Source: a virus
Direction: 5' to 3' (one strand)
DNA: 64,000 nucleotides
IMG/VR virus record: IMGVR_UViG_3300028025_003904
Coordinates: 1 to 64,000 of that record
Shown here: piece by piece, positions 52,474-60,538 of the stretch
Numbering within the stretch: the stretch's first letter is position 1
How the letters are laid out: every line of letters begins with the position of its first letter
Program-made: the position numbers and the translations under genes
Notes under the pieces: generated by a model
Databases searched by the model: none
The model's input: only the letters and a program-made list of their open reading frames with translations
Told to the model about the DNA's origin: nothing

Positions 52474-54009
52474 TTAATTGAGGATAATTTTATTTGTTTT
52501 AATTAACTCAATTAAATCTTCATGAGAATATGCAAGTGTTTCTGCATAGTTTATATCATTATCGTATTTCATAAACCAATTTGCCAATTTATTATCTAAA
52601 TCGTATTCTTCATTTTCACGTTTATATACTGATTTATCAATTATCCCATTACCAGTTGCAACTAAAAACCAACTATAATCTTCAAATTGTGTAAACATAT
52701 TATCAGTATCCATAGTATTTGGTGTTCTCCGTTTCCAACTATCTAATCTACGTTTCATTTTTGGAGATAAAGTAGTTGTTTTTTGGTAATCTTTCCAAAA
52801 ATCAGTATCATTTCTATCGGTAAAATAATGAAATTGTAAAAAATCAGTTGTTGTTTCACAAGTATCTGAAATTAATGTGTTGTAATCATACATTTCATCT
52901 TCGTGCATATTGTGAATGTGGTCAGATGATAAATTCCGTAATTGTGTTATTATTAACCAAATAGATGTTGCTTCAATTGGTTCGGTAAAAGTAGAACTTA
53001 ATCCAATTGCTATACAATTTTTAACCCAAGATGTAACATATCTTCCAGCATCGAATGGTATAACTTTATTGATTTTTATTTCCTGTCCTACCATTTCTTC
53101 AACCTCTTTCTTTGCTTCTTCTACACTAATATATTTATCATCGAATACATACCCACATCCCCATCTATTTTGTAAAGGTATTTGCCACATCCAACCATAT
53201 TTCATTGCTACTGCTTTAGTATATGGTGGTAGAGTATCTGATTTTGGTAAAAAGAATGGTATTGCTTTACTTACTTTTAATTTGTCTTTATATGATTTCC
53301 ATTCTACGCCAAAGTGTTTTCCAATAAACAAACGATTAAATCCAGTACAATCAAAAACAAAATCTGTTTTAATTTCAATATCATCACATTTAATTGAACC
53401 AATACCACCATTTTCATTAGATATAATATCAGTTATTTTACCTTCTATTCTTTTTATACCACGTTCTTCGGCTTTCATTCTTAAAAATTTAGCCAATAAA
53501 CTTGCATCAAAGTGGTAACTGTAATTTGAAACAAAACTTACTTTATCATTTTCTTTTATAAATGGAGATTTATTACCATATGCTAGTTTAGAAACCAAAT
53601 TAACATCACCAATTGTTTCTTCGTTTGCAATAGCATTTATATATGCGTATTGTTGTCCATTATCTGGCAATCCAGCTACTAATGTATTTTTTGATGGTGT
53701 AAAATTATAAGGACTTAAATTAGAATCTGAAACTTTAAAGTTGTGCATATATTTTTTACCATCACCTCTCCAATTTTCAAAACTAATACCCATTTTAAAA
53801 GTAGCATTTGTATATTGTATCAGTTCATTTTCACTAATACCCAATGCATATAATATCCAAGGTAGTTGTGGAGTAGAACCTTCACCTGCTCCCAATATAC
53901 CAATATCTTCACTTTCTACAAGTGTTATATTATCTTTTGGGCATATGAGTTGTGCATATAATGCAGTCAACCATCCAGCAGTTCCACCACCAGCTACTAC
54001 TATTTCCAT
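52474..54009 (-). CDS. Flavin-dependent halogenase (tryptophan halogenase family)
   Basis: 511 residues. FAD motif GGGTAGW (7-13), the catalytic-type lysine in FKMGISFENW (Lys72), WMWQIP (273-278; W.W.IP signature that blocks monooxygenase activity) and TEPIEATSIWLI (active-site Glu) identify a flavin-dependent halogenase. It would need a reduced-flavin donor. Known phage homologues occur in cyanophages. The substrate here is unknown and might be free tryptophan, a peptide, or a modified base. It lies between the SSB and a DUF1599 gene. Confidence 0.93.
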   Translation of the reverse strand: MEIVVAGGGTAGWLTALYAQLICPKDNITLVESEDIGILGAGEGSTPQLPWILYALGISENELIQYTNATFKMGISFENWRGDGKKYMHNFKVSDSNLSPYNFTPSKNTLVAGLPDNGQQYAYINAIANEETIGDVNLVSKLAYGNKSPFIKENDKVSFVSNYSYHFDASLLAKFLRMKAEERGIKRIEGKITDIISNENGGIGSIKCDDIEIKTDFVFDCTGFNRLFIGKHFGVEWKSYKDKLKVSKAIPFFLPKSDTLPPYTKAVAMKYGWMWQIPLQNRWGCGYVFDDKYISVEEAKKEVEEMVGQEIKINKVIPFDAGRYVTSWVKNCIAIGLSSTFTEPIEATSIWLIITQLRNLSSDHIHNMHEDEMYDYNTLISDTCETTTDFLQFHYFTDRNDTDFWKDYQKTTTLSPKMKRRLDSWKRRTPNTMDTDNMFTQFEDYSWFLVATGNGIIDKSVYKRENEEYDLDNKLANWFMKYDNDINYAETLAYSHEDLIELIKTNKIILN

Positions 54010-54368
54010 TATTTACCCCATTTTTTGTTTTGTACAATCTGTGCAATGATGCCATATACTGAAAGGTCTTGGTATGTATCTGTTAAAGATTCACCTACAT
54101 TATCTTGTGCACCAATAATAATCATTTGCTTCAATCTATTGATTTTATCATTGATACGAAACCATAATCCAGTAAGAGATAGTTTTATATCACCATCACT
54201 TCTACATTCAGTTCCTACTGAAATGTTACCTGGTCCGTAGTTTGATTGTTTGCGGCAGAATAGTTCGTATTGTTCTACCATAATGCGTTTGTATTCTGCA
54301 GTAGTTTCTGGATAGTCTTTTTCCGCTTGAGCCACTATTTGTGGGTCTGTGTAATCGTTCTGTAACAT
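54009..54368 (-). CDS. DUF1599 / Nmad1-like nucleotide-modification-associated protein (119 aa)
   Basis: An all-helical 119-residue protein with ELFCRKQSNYGPGNISVGTECRSDGDIKLSLTGLWFRINDKINRLKQ and VGESLTDTYQDLSVYGIIAQIV, matching DUF1599, the family defined as 'nucleotide modification associated domain 1' (Nmad1). The family is thought to act on non-canonical nucleotides in phage DNA-modification pathways. Its stop overlaps the halogenase start by 1 nt. It supports a DNA-base-modification programme in this phage. Confidence 0.82.
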   Translation of the reverse strand: MLQNDYTDPQIVAQAEKDYPETTAEYKRIMVEQYELFCRKQSNYGPGNISVGTECRSDGDIKLSLTGLWFRINDKINRLKQMIIIGAQDNVGESLTDTYQDLSVYGIIAQIVQNKKWGK

Positions 54369-54382
54369 ATTTTATTTTGGTT

Positions 54383-54796
54383 TTAATTAATTTGCAATCC
54401 TTCAATCTCAATCACATCAAATACTCTCGTTGTTATTTTTCTAACTCCTTCCGCATTTGTAAGTAATATACAATTTCTATACTCTTCCCAATCTACCTCA
54501 TACTTTTCATCCAACATACCACCCGTCTTTTCCATTATTAATTGGTTTAGAGCGTTGATTGTATATAAGGTATTGGTTTGTTTTTTTCTATGTACTAAAA
54601 TAGTCTTTAATTCGCTTTCTGGATGCTGTCCTTCCACAACTACATTATAAGTTACAAACAAATCGTTAGGGACGTTTTTGTTCTGCAATACATAAATGTA
54701 GTTATATGCTAATTTATAACTTTTTTTTATAAAATCCAAATTATTCTCAATATCTTTTTTAGTTGAGAATGTACATAGTAACTGCGTCTTTATCAT
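54383..54796 (-). CDS. Conserved hypothetical phage protein (137 aa)
   Basis: A 137-residue soluble protein (MIKTQLLCTFSTKKDIENNLDF...) with a central DLFVTYNVVVEGQ and EKYEVDWEEYRNCILLTNAEGVRKITTRVF. No family is recognised. A TATACTTATAGGG element 20 nt before the ATG matches that of the CsgG-like gene. Confidence 0.6.
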   Translation of the reverse strand: MIKTQLLCTFSTKKDIENNLDFIKKSYKLAYNYIYVLQNKNVPNDLFVTYNVVVEGQHPESELKTILVHRKKQTNTLYTINALNQLIMEKTGGMLDEKYEVDWEEYRNCILLTNAEGVRKITTRVFDVIEIEGLQIN

Positions 54797-54815
54797 ATCT
54801 TAATTTTATACTCCC

Positions 54816-54825
54816 TATAAGTATA
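54816..54825 (-). promoter_or_regulatory. TATACTTATA element (possible late promoter)
   Basis: Sense TATACTTATAGGG about 20 nt upstream of the 54383-54796 gene; no TTG at -33. Confidence 0.45.
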
Positions 54826-54836
54826 ATAAAAACAGA

Positions 54837-56492
54837 TTATTGTTTAAGAAATGTATTTAATTCAGTTTCTTTTGGTATTGTCTTTCCAATTGGTTCTAAA
54901 TTATCTATACCATCATAATGTTTGTTTGAACCAACCGCACGAGTTCTACTATTTAAACCCAATACATTTTTACTCAAATCAATACATCTTTCTCTGTAAT
55001 CTTTTATTTGTTGATTATTTTCATTTGCAGTTTGTATTGCAACATTTGCATCTTGTTTTCTAATAACACCAATTTTAGGAACTGGATTACCCTCTGTGTA
55101 ATGTATAGCAGCAGTATCTCCCGTTGCAGTTATTTCTATATTACTTCTTAATACACTATCACCAATTACATATGCCATCGTATTGTGTAAATCATATAAT
55201 GTATATTTCCCACCAGCTTTACGAACATCATTTAGTAATGTAGATTTAATAAATTCTTTTGTATTTGATAATTCATCTTTATCTACTATTTGATTTGGGT
55301 TTCCTTTTGATGGTTTTTGTAAATTAGTAAAAAATTTATCATTTGCTGGATTATCAAGTAAATCATTTATTTCTTTTTCAGTCAATGTTTGATTTCTTAA
55401 AAATGTACTTTGTGATTTAAAATATAACTTACCATTATCAGCTTTTACAATATCAGTTTCTTTTGTATTTGGATATTTTTCTTTGGTATATTCAGTTAGT
55501 TTTTGTTTTTTACCATTTATTCGAACTTCCTCACAAGTGTATTTATTAAAAAACGCACTTTTAACATCAATGATAGAACCAATTACATTTGTTGATTTTA
55601 GTTTTACGGCTTTGCCATTAACTTTTGTTTCATATTCATCATCACCATTATGTGATAATTTATCCAAATCTGCTTTACAATTCGCACCACGTTTATTTAC
55701 CCCACCATCACCTTTGGTTGTTTTTACGGATACATAACCTATAAATAATTCACCCTTTTCACCATTTGGTTTTACAAATGCAATATCATTTTTTCTTTCC
55801 GAGTCTGTAAGTAGATATGCTTCTACACCGGCATCCAAAGATTGTTTTAATGTTTGCAATTCACCAACTTCTCCTAACCATTTTTGTATAACATTTACAC
55901 CCGAATTAAATGTTTTTATTGCTAATTTTGTTTTATCATCAAACTTTTTTATTCTCTCATCTAACAATTTAGATGCTTGTTTTCTACCACTATCGGTTGA
56001 TACATCTATAATATTTCCACTTTCATCTACTAATTGTCTAACTAATGTTCCATTTGGTAATTCTTTATATTCGGGAGATGTTAATCCCTGCGTTGTTTCT
56101 GATTTTTGTGAAAATATAACCTTTAAATCATCAATTTGTGTTGTAGATAATTTTTCATCAGGAGTTTTTGCTTTACTAACATCATCTCTTTTTGCCTTTT
56201 TAATAGCAGCTGCGGATGGTTTTTTATATTTTCCAGGATTAGATTTGGCAGTATCTTTACTTACATCATATACATTTCCTGTTTTTACATTTTGGACCGT
56301 AACATCATTTGCTTCACACATTGCTTCAATACAAATATCTTTATATGGTGATAGCTTTGTATCACTAATAATTTCACCCAATATAAAAATATGAGATGGG
56401 TTTTTAAAATCAACTATACCAACTCTGTAAGTTAATTCTTCTAATATAATATCATATATTTCTTCTAAATTATCTAAAATCATAATTTTCAC
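54837..56492 (-). CDS. Large hypothetical phage protein (551 aa)
   Basis: 551 residues, hydrophilic, without signal peptide or membrane segment. The N-terminal 60 residues (MKIMILDNLEEIYDIILEELTYRVGIVDF...) overlap the 3' end of the upstream polymerase gene by 23 nt. Lys-rich spacer segments (YKKPSAAAIKKAKRDDVSKAK) alternate with folded-looking stretches (FIGYVSVKTTKGDGGVNKRGANCKADLDKL, IDVKSAFFNKYTCEEV). VSVKTTKGDGG and DVKSAFFNKY could belong to a nuclease-like core, but no motif is decisive. It may be a virion protein or DNA-processing enzyme. Confidence 0.5.
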   Translation of the reverse strand: MKIMILDNLEEIYDIILEELTYRVGIVDFKNPSHIFILGEIISDTKLSPYKDICIEAMCEANDVTVQNVKTGNVYDVSKDTAKSNPGKYKKPSAAAIKKAKRDDVSKAKTPDEKLSTTQIDDLKVIFSQKSETTQGLTSPEYKELPNGTLVRQLVDESGNIIDVSTDSGRKQASKLLDERIKKFDDKTKLAIKTFNSGVNVIQKWLGEVGELQTLKQSLDAGVEAYLLTDSERKNDIAFVKPNGEKGELFIGYVSVKTTKGDGGVNKRGANCKADLDKLSHNGDDEYETKVNGKAVKLKSTNVIGSIIDVKSAFFNKYTCEEVRINGKKQKLTEYTKEKYPNTKETDIVKADNGKLYFKSQSTFLRNQTLTEKEINDLLDNPANDKFFTNLQKPSKGNPNQIVDKDELSNTKEFIKSTLLNDVRKAGGKYTLYDLHNTMAYVIGDSVLRSNIEITATGDTAAIHYTEGNPVPKIGVIRKQDANVAIQTANENNQQIKDYRERCIDLSKNVLGLNSRTRAVGSNKHYDGIDNLEPIGKTIPKETELNTFLKQ

Positions 56493-57813
56493 CTGTTACT
56501 ATTGTTGCTGGAAACTCTTTTGAATCTATTATTTTTTCGTATATTTCTTCATATAAATATGTAATTTCGTAATTAGGAACATCAAATACAAATGCATCAT
56601 AGTTATACATTATCAGTTTTCCCAATCCTTTATACTTTTCTTTTATTTGTTTTAGGATTTGAATGTTTCGTTCTGTTTCGTATGCTTGAATTACATAGTT
56701 TAATACTTTTGCTGGTGGTGGATTATCTTCACCAAACTTTTCCTTTTTGATTTGTATATTATAGTGTGGTGTCATCACAAACCCATGTCTATCCAAATCT
56801 GCTTTGTATTTTAATGCTAATAAATTTACCTCATTAAAGAATGGCAACTCTTGCATTTCAGAACTTACCCCACCATATATAGATTGGAATACTAATTGTT
56901 TTGCCGCATCTCTTGCTCCATCCAAATCAGCTACACCACATATAGCAGCAATCCAATCGTAAAAATCTAATTGACTATTGAATTTACTCATCCATTCTTT
57001 AACTCCAATTTGATTTTTAATTAAATCAATAAGTAAATGTGGGTGATATGCTGAATAATCTATACTCACTAACTTACCATCTTTGAATCTACTAACGAAT
57101 GCCTTGCGTACATCACTCTTTTTTGGGATGGCTGAATAGTTTACACCGCCATGCCTATTTGAAGGCCGTAGAGTGGAAGTAAATAGGTTATATTCGGTAA
57201 ATACTAACCCATCCTTATTGATATGTTTTTGTGGTAGTAAATCCCTTAATTTTTCATCTACAAATATACCTGATTTTTCTATCCATTGGAATACTTCGGT
57301 TGCATCTTTTACAAAATTAAATACAGATTCACCAACTCCATCTTCTAATTCATATTGTAATATGTTCTTTATTATACCAACTTGCTTTGATAATGGAATA
57401 CTATCGTTTAAGTTGTTTTGATATTGTTGTGGTGTACTTCGTTTGTAGAATGATTGTATTTCTCTGAATGGTTCTTCTTCGTTTGGTCCGCTTGTAATGA
57501 ATCTGTATAAATCAATATCAACCGATTGTTTTAATTCGATTAAATGTTGCACACTCTTACCATTTATGAGTGCTTTACTTCGTGGTGATTCTTCTAATAA
57601 CTTTAACGCATCTTCTCTTAAACTTAAACCATCGGTGTGGTTTATATTGATTACATAAAGTTTTTTCATAGAACTAACCACAATGAATGATATGCGATTG
57701 TTTAGAGCATGCTTATCCACATCCGAAAGTTGAATGTAAATTCTACTTGGACGAGTATTAAACTCCAATAAGAAATCATTAAACGATTGAGAATCCTCTA
57801 TGTATATAACCAT
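56470..57813 (-). CDS. Divergent family-A-like DNA polymerase (447 aa)
   Basis: The C-terminal half shows Pol A hallmarks: FTSTLRPSNRHGGVNYSAIPKKSDVRKAFVS (similar to the RLSSxxPNLQN(I/V)P stretch before motif A), motif A VSIDYSAYHPHLLIDLI, motif B AKQLVFQSIYGGVSS (K...YG), and motif C region MYNYDAFVFDVP where the usual HDE is replaced by YDA. The N-terminal half has an exonuclease-like beginning (FIVVSSMKKLYVININHTDG) without clear metal residues. The phage already has a family B polymerase, so this second enzyme may serve repair, translesion or primer-related synthesis. It has a strong host-like promoter. Confidence 0.72.
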   Translation of the reverse strand: MVIYIEDSQSFNDFLLEFNTRPSRIYIQLSDVDKHALNNRISFIVVSSMKKLYVININHTDGLSLREDALKLLEESPRSKALINGKSVQHLIELKQSVDIDLYRFITSGPNEEEPFREIQSFYKRSTPQQYQNNLNDSIPLSKQVGIIKNILQYELEDGVGESVFNFVKDATEVFQWIEKSGIFVDEKLRDLLPQKHINKDGLVFTEYNLFTSTLRPSNRHGGVNYSAIPKKSDVRKAFVSRFKDGKLVSIDYSAYHPHLLIDLIKNQIGVKEWMSKFNSQLDFYDWIAAICGVADLDGARDAAKQLVFQSIYGGVSSEMQELPFFNEVNLLALKYKADLDRHGFVMTPHYNIQIKKEKFGEDNPPPAKVLNYVIQAYETERNIQILKQIKEKYKGLGKLIMYNYDAFVFDVPNYEITYLYEEIYEKIIDSKEFPATIVTGENYDFR

Positions 57814-57817
57814 CTTA

Positions 57818-57848
57818 CAAATATAACAAAAAGATTTGGTATATCCAA
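57818..57848 (-). promoter_or_regulatory. Bacteroidota-type promoter
   Basis: TTGG (TTG 57848-57846), 20-nt spacer, TATATTTG (57825-57818) upstream of the family-A-like polymerase; the match to consensus is perfect. Confidence 0.9.
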
Positions 57849-57849
57849 A

Positions 57850-58209
57850 TTATCCTCTATAAAATTTTGTAAGGTTTTTCACATAAGTATCTATGTTACC
57901 CATAGTTTCTTGTGCGTAGTTTATGGAACGTTGATTTAGTTGTTCTACCTCAAACTTATTGCCACCTGCTATTTTCCATCTCAAAGTACAAGTCAAATAA
58001 TTATCCATATACTTATATGAATCATAATTACTTTTATCAACTTCGTATATTATACCAGTTACATCATTTCGTTTTCTTACAAAATAGCGTAAGATATAAC
58101 CCGCCATATAATCTCTTTCGTTTGGAGACGGTTCGGAGGTTGTTATTCTTTTTTCAATTGTTTTTGAACCAATTTTTAACCCCAAATATGTAGATACATT
58201 ATTATCCAT
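57850..58209 (-). CDS. Probable virion protein (119 aa)
   Basis: A 119-residue soluble protein (MDNNVSTYLGLKIGSKTIEKRI...) with LRWKIAGGNKFEVEQLNQRSINYAQETMGNIDTYVKNL. It lies directly after a baseplate-like gene (1-nt overlap) and before the family-A polymerase promoter. By position it is probably a small tail or baseplate component; no fold is recognised. Confidence 0.55.
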   Translation of the reverse strand: MDNNVSTYLGLKIGSKTIEKRITTSEPSPNERDYMAGYILRYFVRKRNDVTGIIYEVDKSNYDSYKYMDNYLTCTLRWKIAGGNKFEVEQLNQRSINYAQETMGNIDTYVKNLTKFYRG

Positions 58210-60245
58210 TAGTTTCCTGGTCTATATTTGAATTTTATACTAGTTTGCCATAATGCAGAATCTACTGTATGATTTACTTCTACTACTTGCAATAACCCTT
58301 TACTATCGTTAAATGGTAAATCCTCTATATTACATATTTTACCAACCGTAACACCTGATACTCCTAATGTTGTTATTTCTAATTCAATTGGTAGTAATGG
58401 ATTATTTTTTGTAGTACCACTATCCTTTCCAAAATAAAGATATTTTAATAATTGTGTATCTTTTACAGAAACTTTAAATCCATTTTTATCTGTTGGTACA
58501 TTAAATTCAAATTCATTGTGTTTATAACTTATAATAGTGCAATTTTCATCAACTACTCCACTAATTCCAGTCATACCTTCATATGCACCTTCTACTGCAC
58601 TAAATATTTTTTTAATACCTTCCCAAGATTTTTTAGCCAATTCAACCGCTTCATCTGCTAATTTGATTTGGTCTTTTGGAACTCCCGTGCCTCCTACAAT
58701 TGGTATTTTATCAGCTGATTCTTTGTATCCAAAACAATCACACTTATCTGGGTTGTATTCAAAAAATAAATTTTTACCAATTTCTCTATTTTTTTGGTCT
58801 CTATTTTGTGTCATAGCCATTGCTGCTATTTCTTTTGGTAAATCACTTACAAAATTTACACCCGTAATCGTTGTATTATCTCCAAATAAGTTTAATGTAG
58901 ATACCTTTGGTGGAGTTGGTGGAATTAATGAATAGTCTACAATGGTATATACCATTTTATTCTTATCTTTTGTGGAAGAAACTTGTGGAGCAAGGTCTGT
59001 TAAACCAGCTGATGCTTTATTTATTTCTGTACATAAATCCGCCAATATATCTTTTGAATTACCATTTGAATGTTTATTAAATAATTCCTCTAAAAATTCT
59101 TGCTTAACATAAATATTTTTTATATACCCCCATCGGCCAGCATCAAAGTTTACAACTCCCCCATCTATATCCCAACTAGTACCAGTTTGTTGTACATACG
59201 TTTGACCTTTTCCTCTATGCTTTATATCTTGTGTATTTAAAATATCTAATATCAATTTACCATCTGCCGATTTTGTTGGATTTGCTGCTTTTTCATTTGT
59301 AAAAATTATATTTTCCGAATTACTCAACATATTTGGGTGAGCACAAGCAATAGCTCTATCTATATCTACAATAAACGAATTTTTTTCGCCATTGTTTTTA
59401 TTTATTGTAAAACGGACAATCCATTCCATATCAATATAAATTGAGTCTGATGTGGAATCATATGATAAACCAGCTGCTTCAGCTAATAAAGATGTACCTT
59501 TTTCAACTATACCACGATTAGAATACCCATAGTTAATAAAATGGTCTCTAAACGCATTATAGTTTGATTTTAATTTTTTAAACTCCTCATCTGATAAATT
59601 AAATAAAGATGAAATTTTACCATCTAATTTTTCTTGTGTAGATGATGCGGTTGTTGAATCTTTATCTTTTACAGTATTTCCAAAAAATGCAGATATTTCA
59701 TTTTTACTACCTACTTTAAATATTACATCAACGGTTGCATCATCATTTACAGATATACTAAAATCCATAAGTGGTCCAACTATAATATCTTTTGAATTAC
59801 CAGCACTATTACAATATGTTCTCCATGCACTTACATCATCAACCAATTGTTTAGCCTGACCGCAAGTCAATGGTGATGCATCTTGTGGTGTACCATCTCT
59901 TTTCTTACTCCACCCCCAAACAATAGATTTTGCAGAACCTACTCTAAAAAAGTCCTGATATTGTTTTAGTTGACTCATTGATGCAAACTTAACAGTAACA
60001 CTACCTTCGCGTATTACACCAAGAGAACCTGTTGGTTTTATTTCCAAATTTGTTATTACAGGTGGAAACCTTTCAGTTCCTCTATTACTATATTCGTAAC
60101 TGGCGTTTGTACCGATTGTTTTATCTCCGTTATATTCGCTGAATAAAACAAATGGAGCAGCTCCGCTAAATAAAGTCCTTTCTACATTTTGAATTTTTTT
60201 CAAAATGTCTGACTCTAATGGTGTAAAAAATGGAAAACTATTCAT
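58209..60245 (-). CDS. Baseplate/tail structural protein (678 aa)
   Basis: 678 residues, no signal peptide, starts MNSFPFFTPLESDILKKIQNVERTLFSGAAP... It contains repeats of beta-rich segments and a Cys pair (KCDCFGYKE). It is flanked by a gp53-like LysM protein and a small virion protein and lies in the tail block, so it is probably a baseplate hub or wedge component. The exact T4 counterpart cannot be fixed by eye. Confidence 0.6.
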   Translation of the reverse strand: MNSFPFFTPLESDILKKIQNVERTLFSGAAPFVLFSEYNGDKTIGTNASYEYSNRGTERFPPVITNLEIKPTGSLGVIREGSVTVKFASMSQLKQYQDFFRVGSAKSIVWGWSKKRDGTPQDASPLTCGQAKQLVDDVSAWRTYCNSAGNSKDIIVGPLMDFSISVNDDATVDVIFKVGSKNEISAFFGNTVKDKDSTTASSTQEKLDGKISSLFNLSDEEFKKLKSNYNAFRDHFINYGYSNRGIVEKGTSLLAEAAGLSYDSTSDSIYIDMEWIVRFTINKNNGEKNSFIVDIDRAIACAHPNMLSNSENIIFTNEKAANPTKSADGKLILDILNTQDIKHRGKGQTYVQQTGTSWDIDGGVVNFDAGRWGYIKNIYVKQEFLEELFNKHSNGNSKDILADLCTEINKASAGLTDLAPQVSSTKDKNKMVYTIVDYSLIPPTPPKVSTLNLFGDNTTITGVNFVSDLPKEIAAMAMTQNRDQKNREIGKNLFFEYNPDKCDCFGYKESADKIPIVGGTGVPKDQIKLADEAVELAKKSWEGIKKIFSAVEGAYEGMTGISGVVDENCTIISYKHNEFEFNVPTDKNGFKVSVKDTQLLKYLYFGKDSGTTKNNPLLPIELEITTLGVSGVTVGKICNIEDLPFNDSKGLLQVVEVNHTVDSALWQTSIKFKYRPGN

Positions 60246-60246
60246 A

Positions 60247-60528
60247 TTAAAATTTTCTTGTAACCGATGATGCGTTGTTTGGGATTCTTAATTGTAATCC
60301 CGGTTCTAATTTTGTATCTATATCTGTAAGATTATTGTATGTTGCTATTACCCACCACAATTTAGAATCACCATAAAATTGATTTGCTAACAAATCTAAT
60401 CTGTCATCTTCTTCTGTTATTATTAAAATATCAGAATCAACTGGTTCTATATATGGCAATAATATAGAATTATATACTAATCCTTTAGCATTTTTGTATT
60501 CTACCGATAAATTACTATATCTTCCCAT
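60247..60528 (-). CDS. LysM-like baseplate protein (T4 gp53-like, 93 aa)
   Basis: 93 residues with a LysM-like C-terminus (DRLDLLANQFYGDSKLWWVIATYNNLTDIDTKLEPGLQLRIP), the feature of the T4 baseplate wedge protein gp53 and of other phage baseplate proteins. The 'LWWVIA.YN.L.D....L..G..LRIP' pattern is strong. In T4 gp53 joins neighbouring wedge units. It lies between two larger structural genes. Confidence 0.78.
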   Translation of the reverse strand: MGRYSNLSVEYKNAKGLVYNSILLPYIEPVDSDILIITEEDDRLDLLANQFYGDSKLWWVIATYNNLTDIDTKLEPGLQLRIPNNASSVTRKF

Positions 60529-60538
60529 ATTTTTTTAA

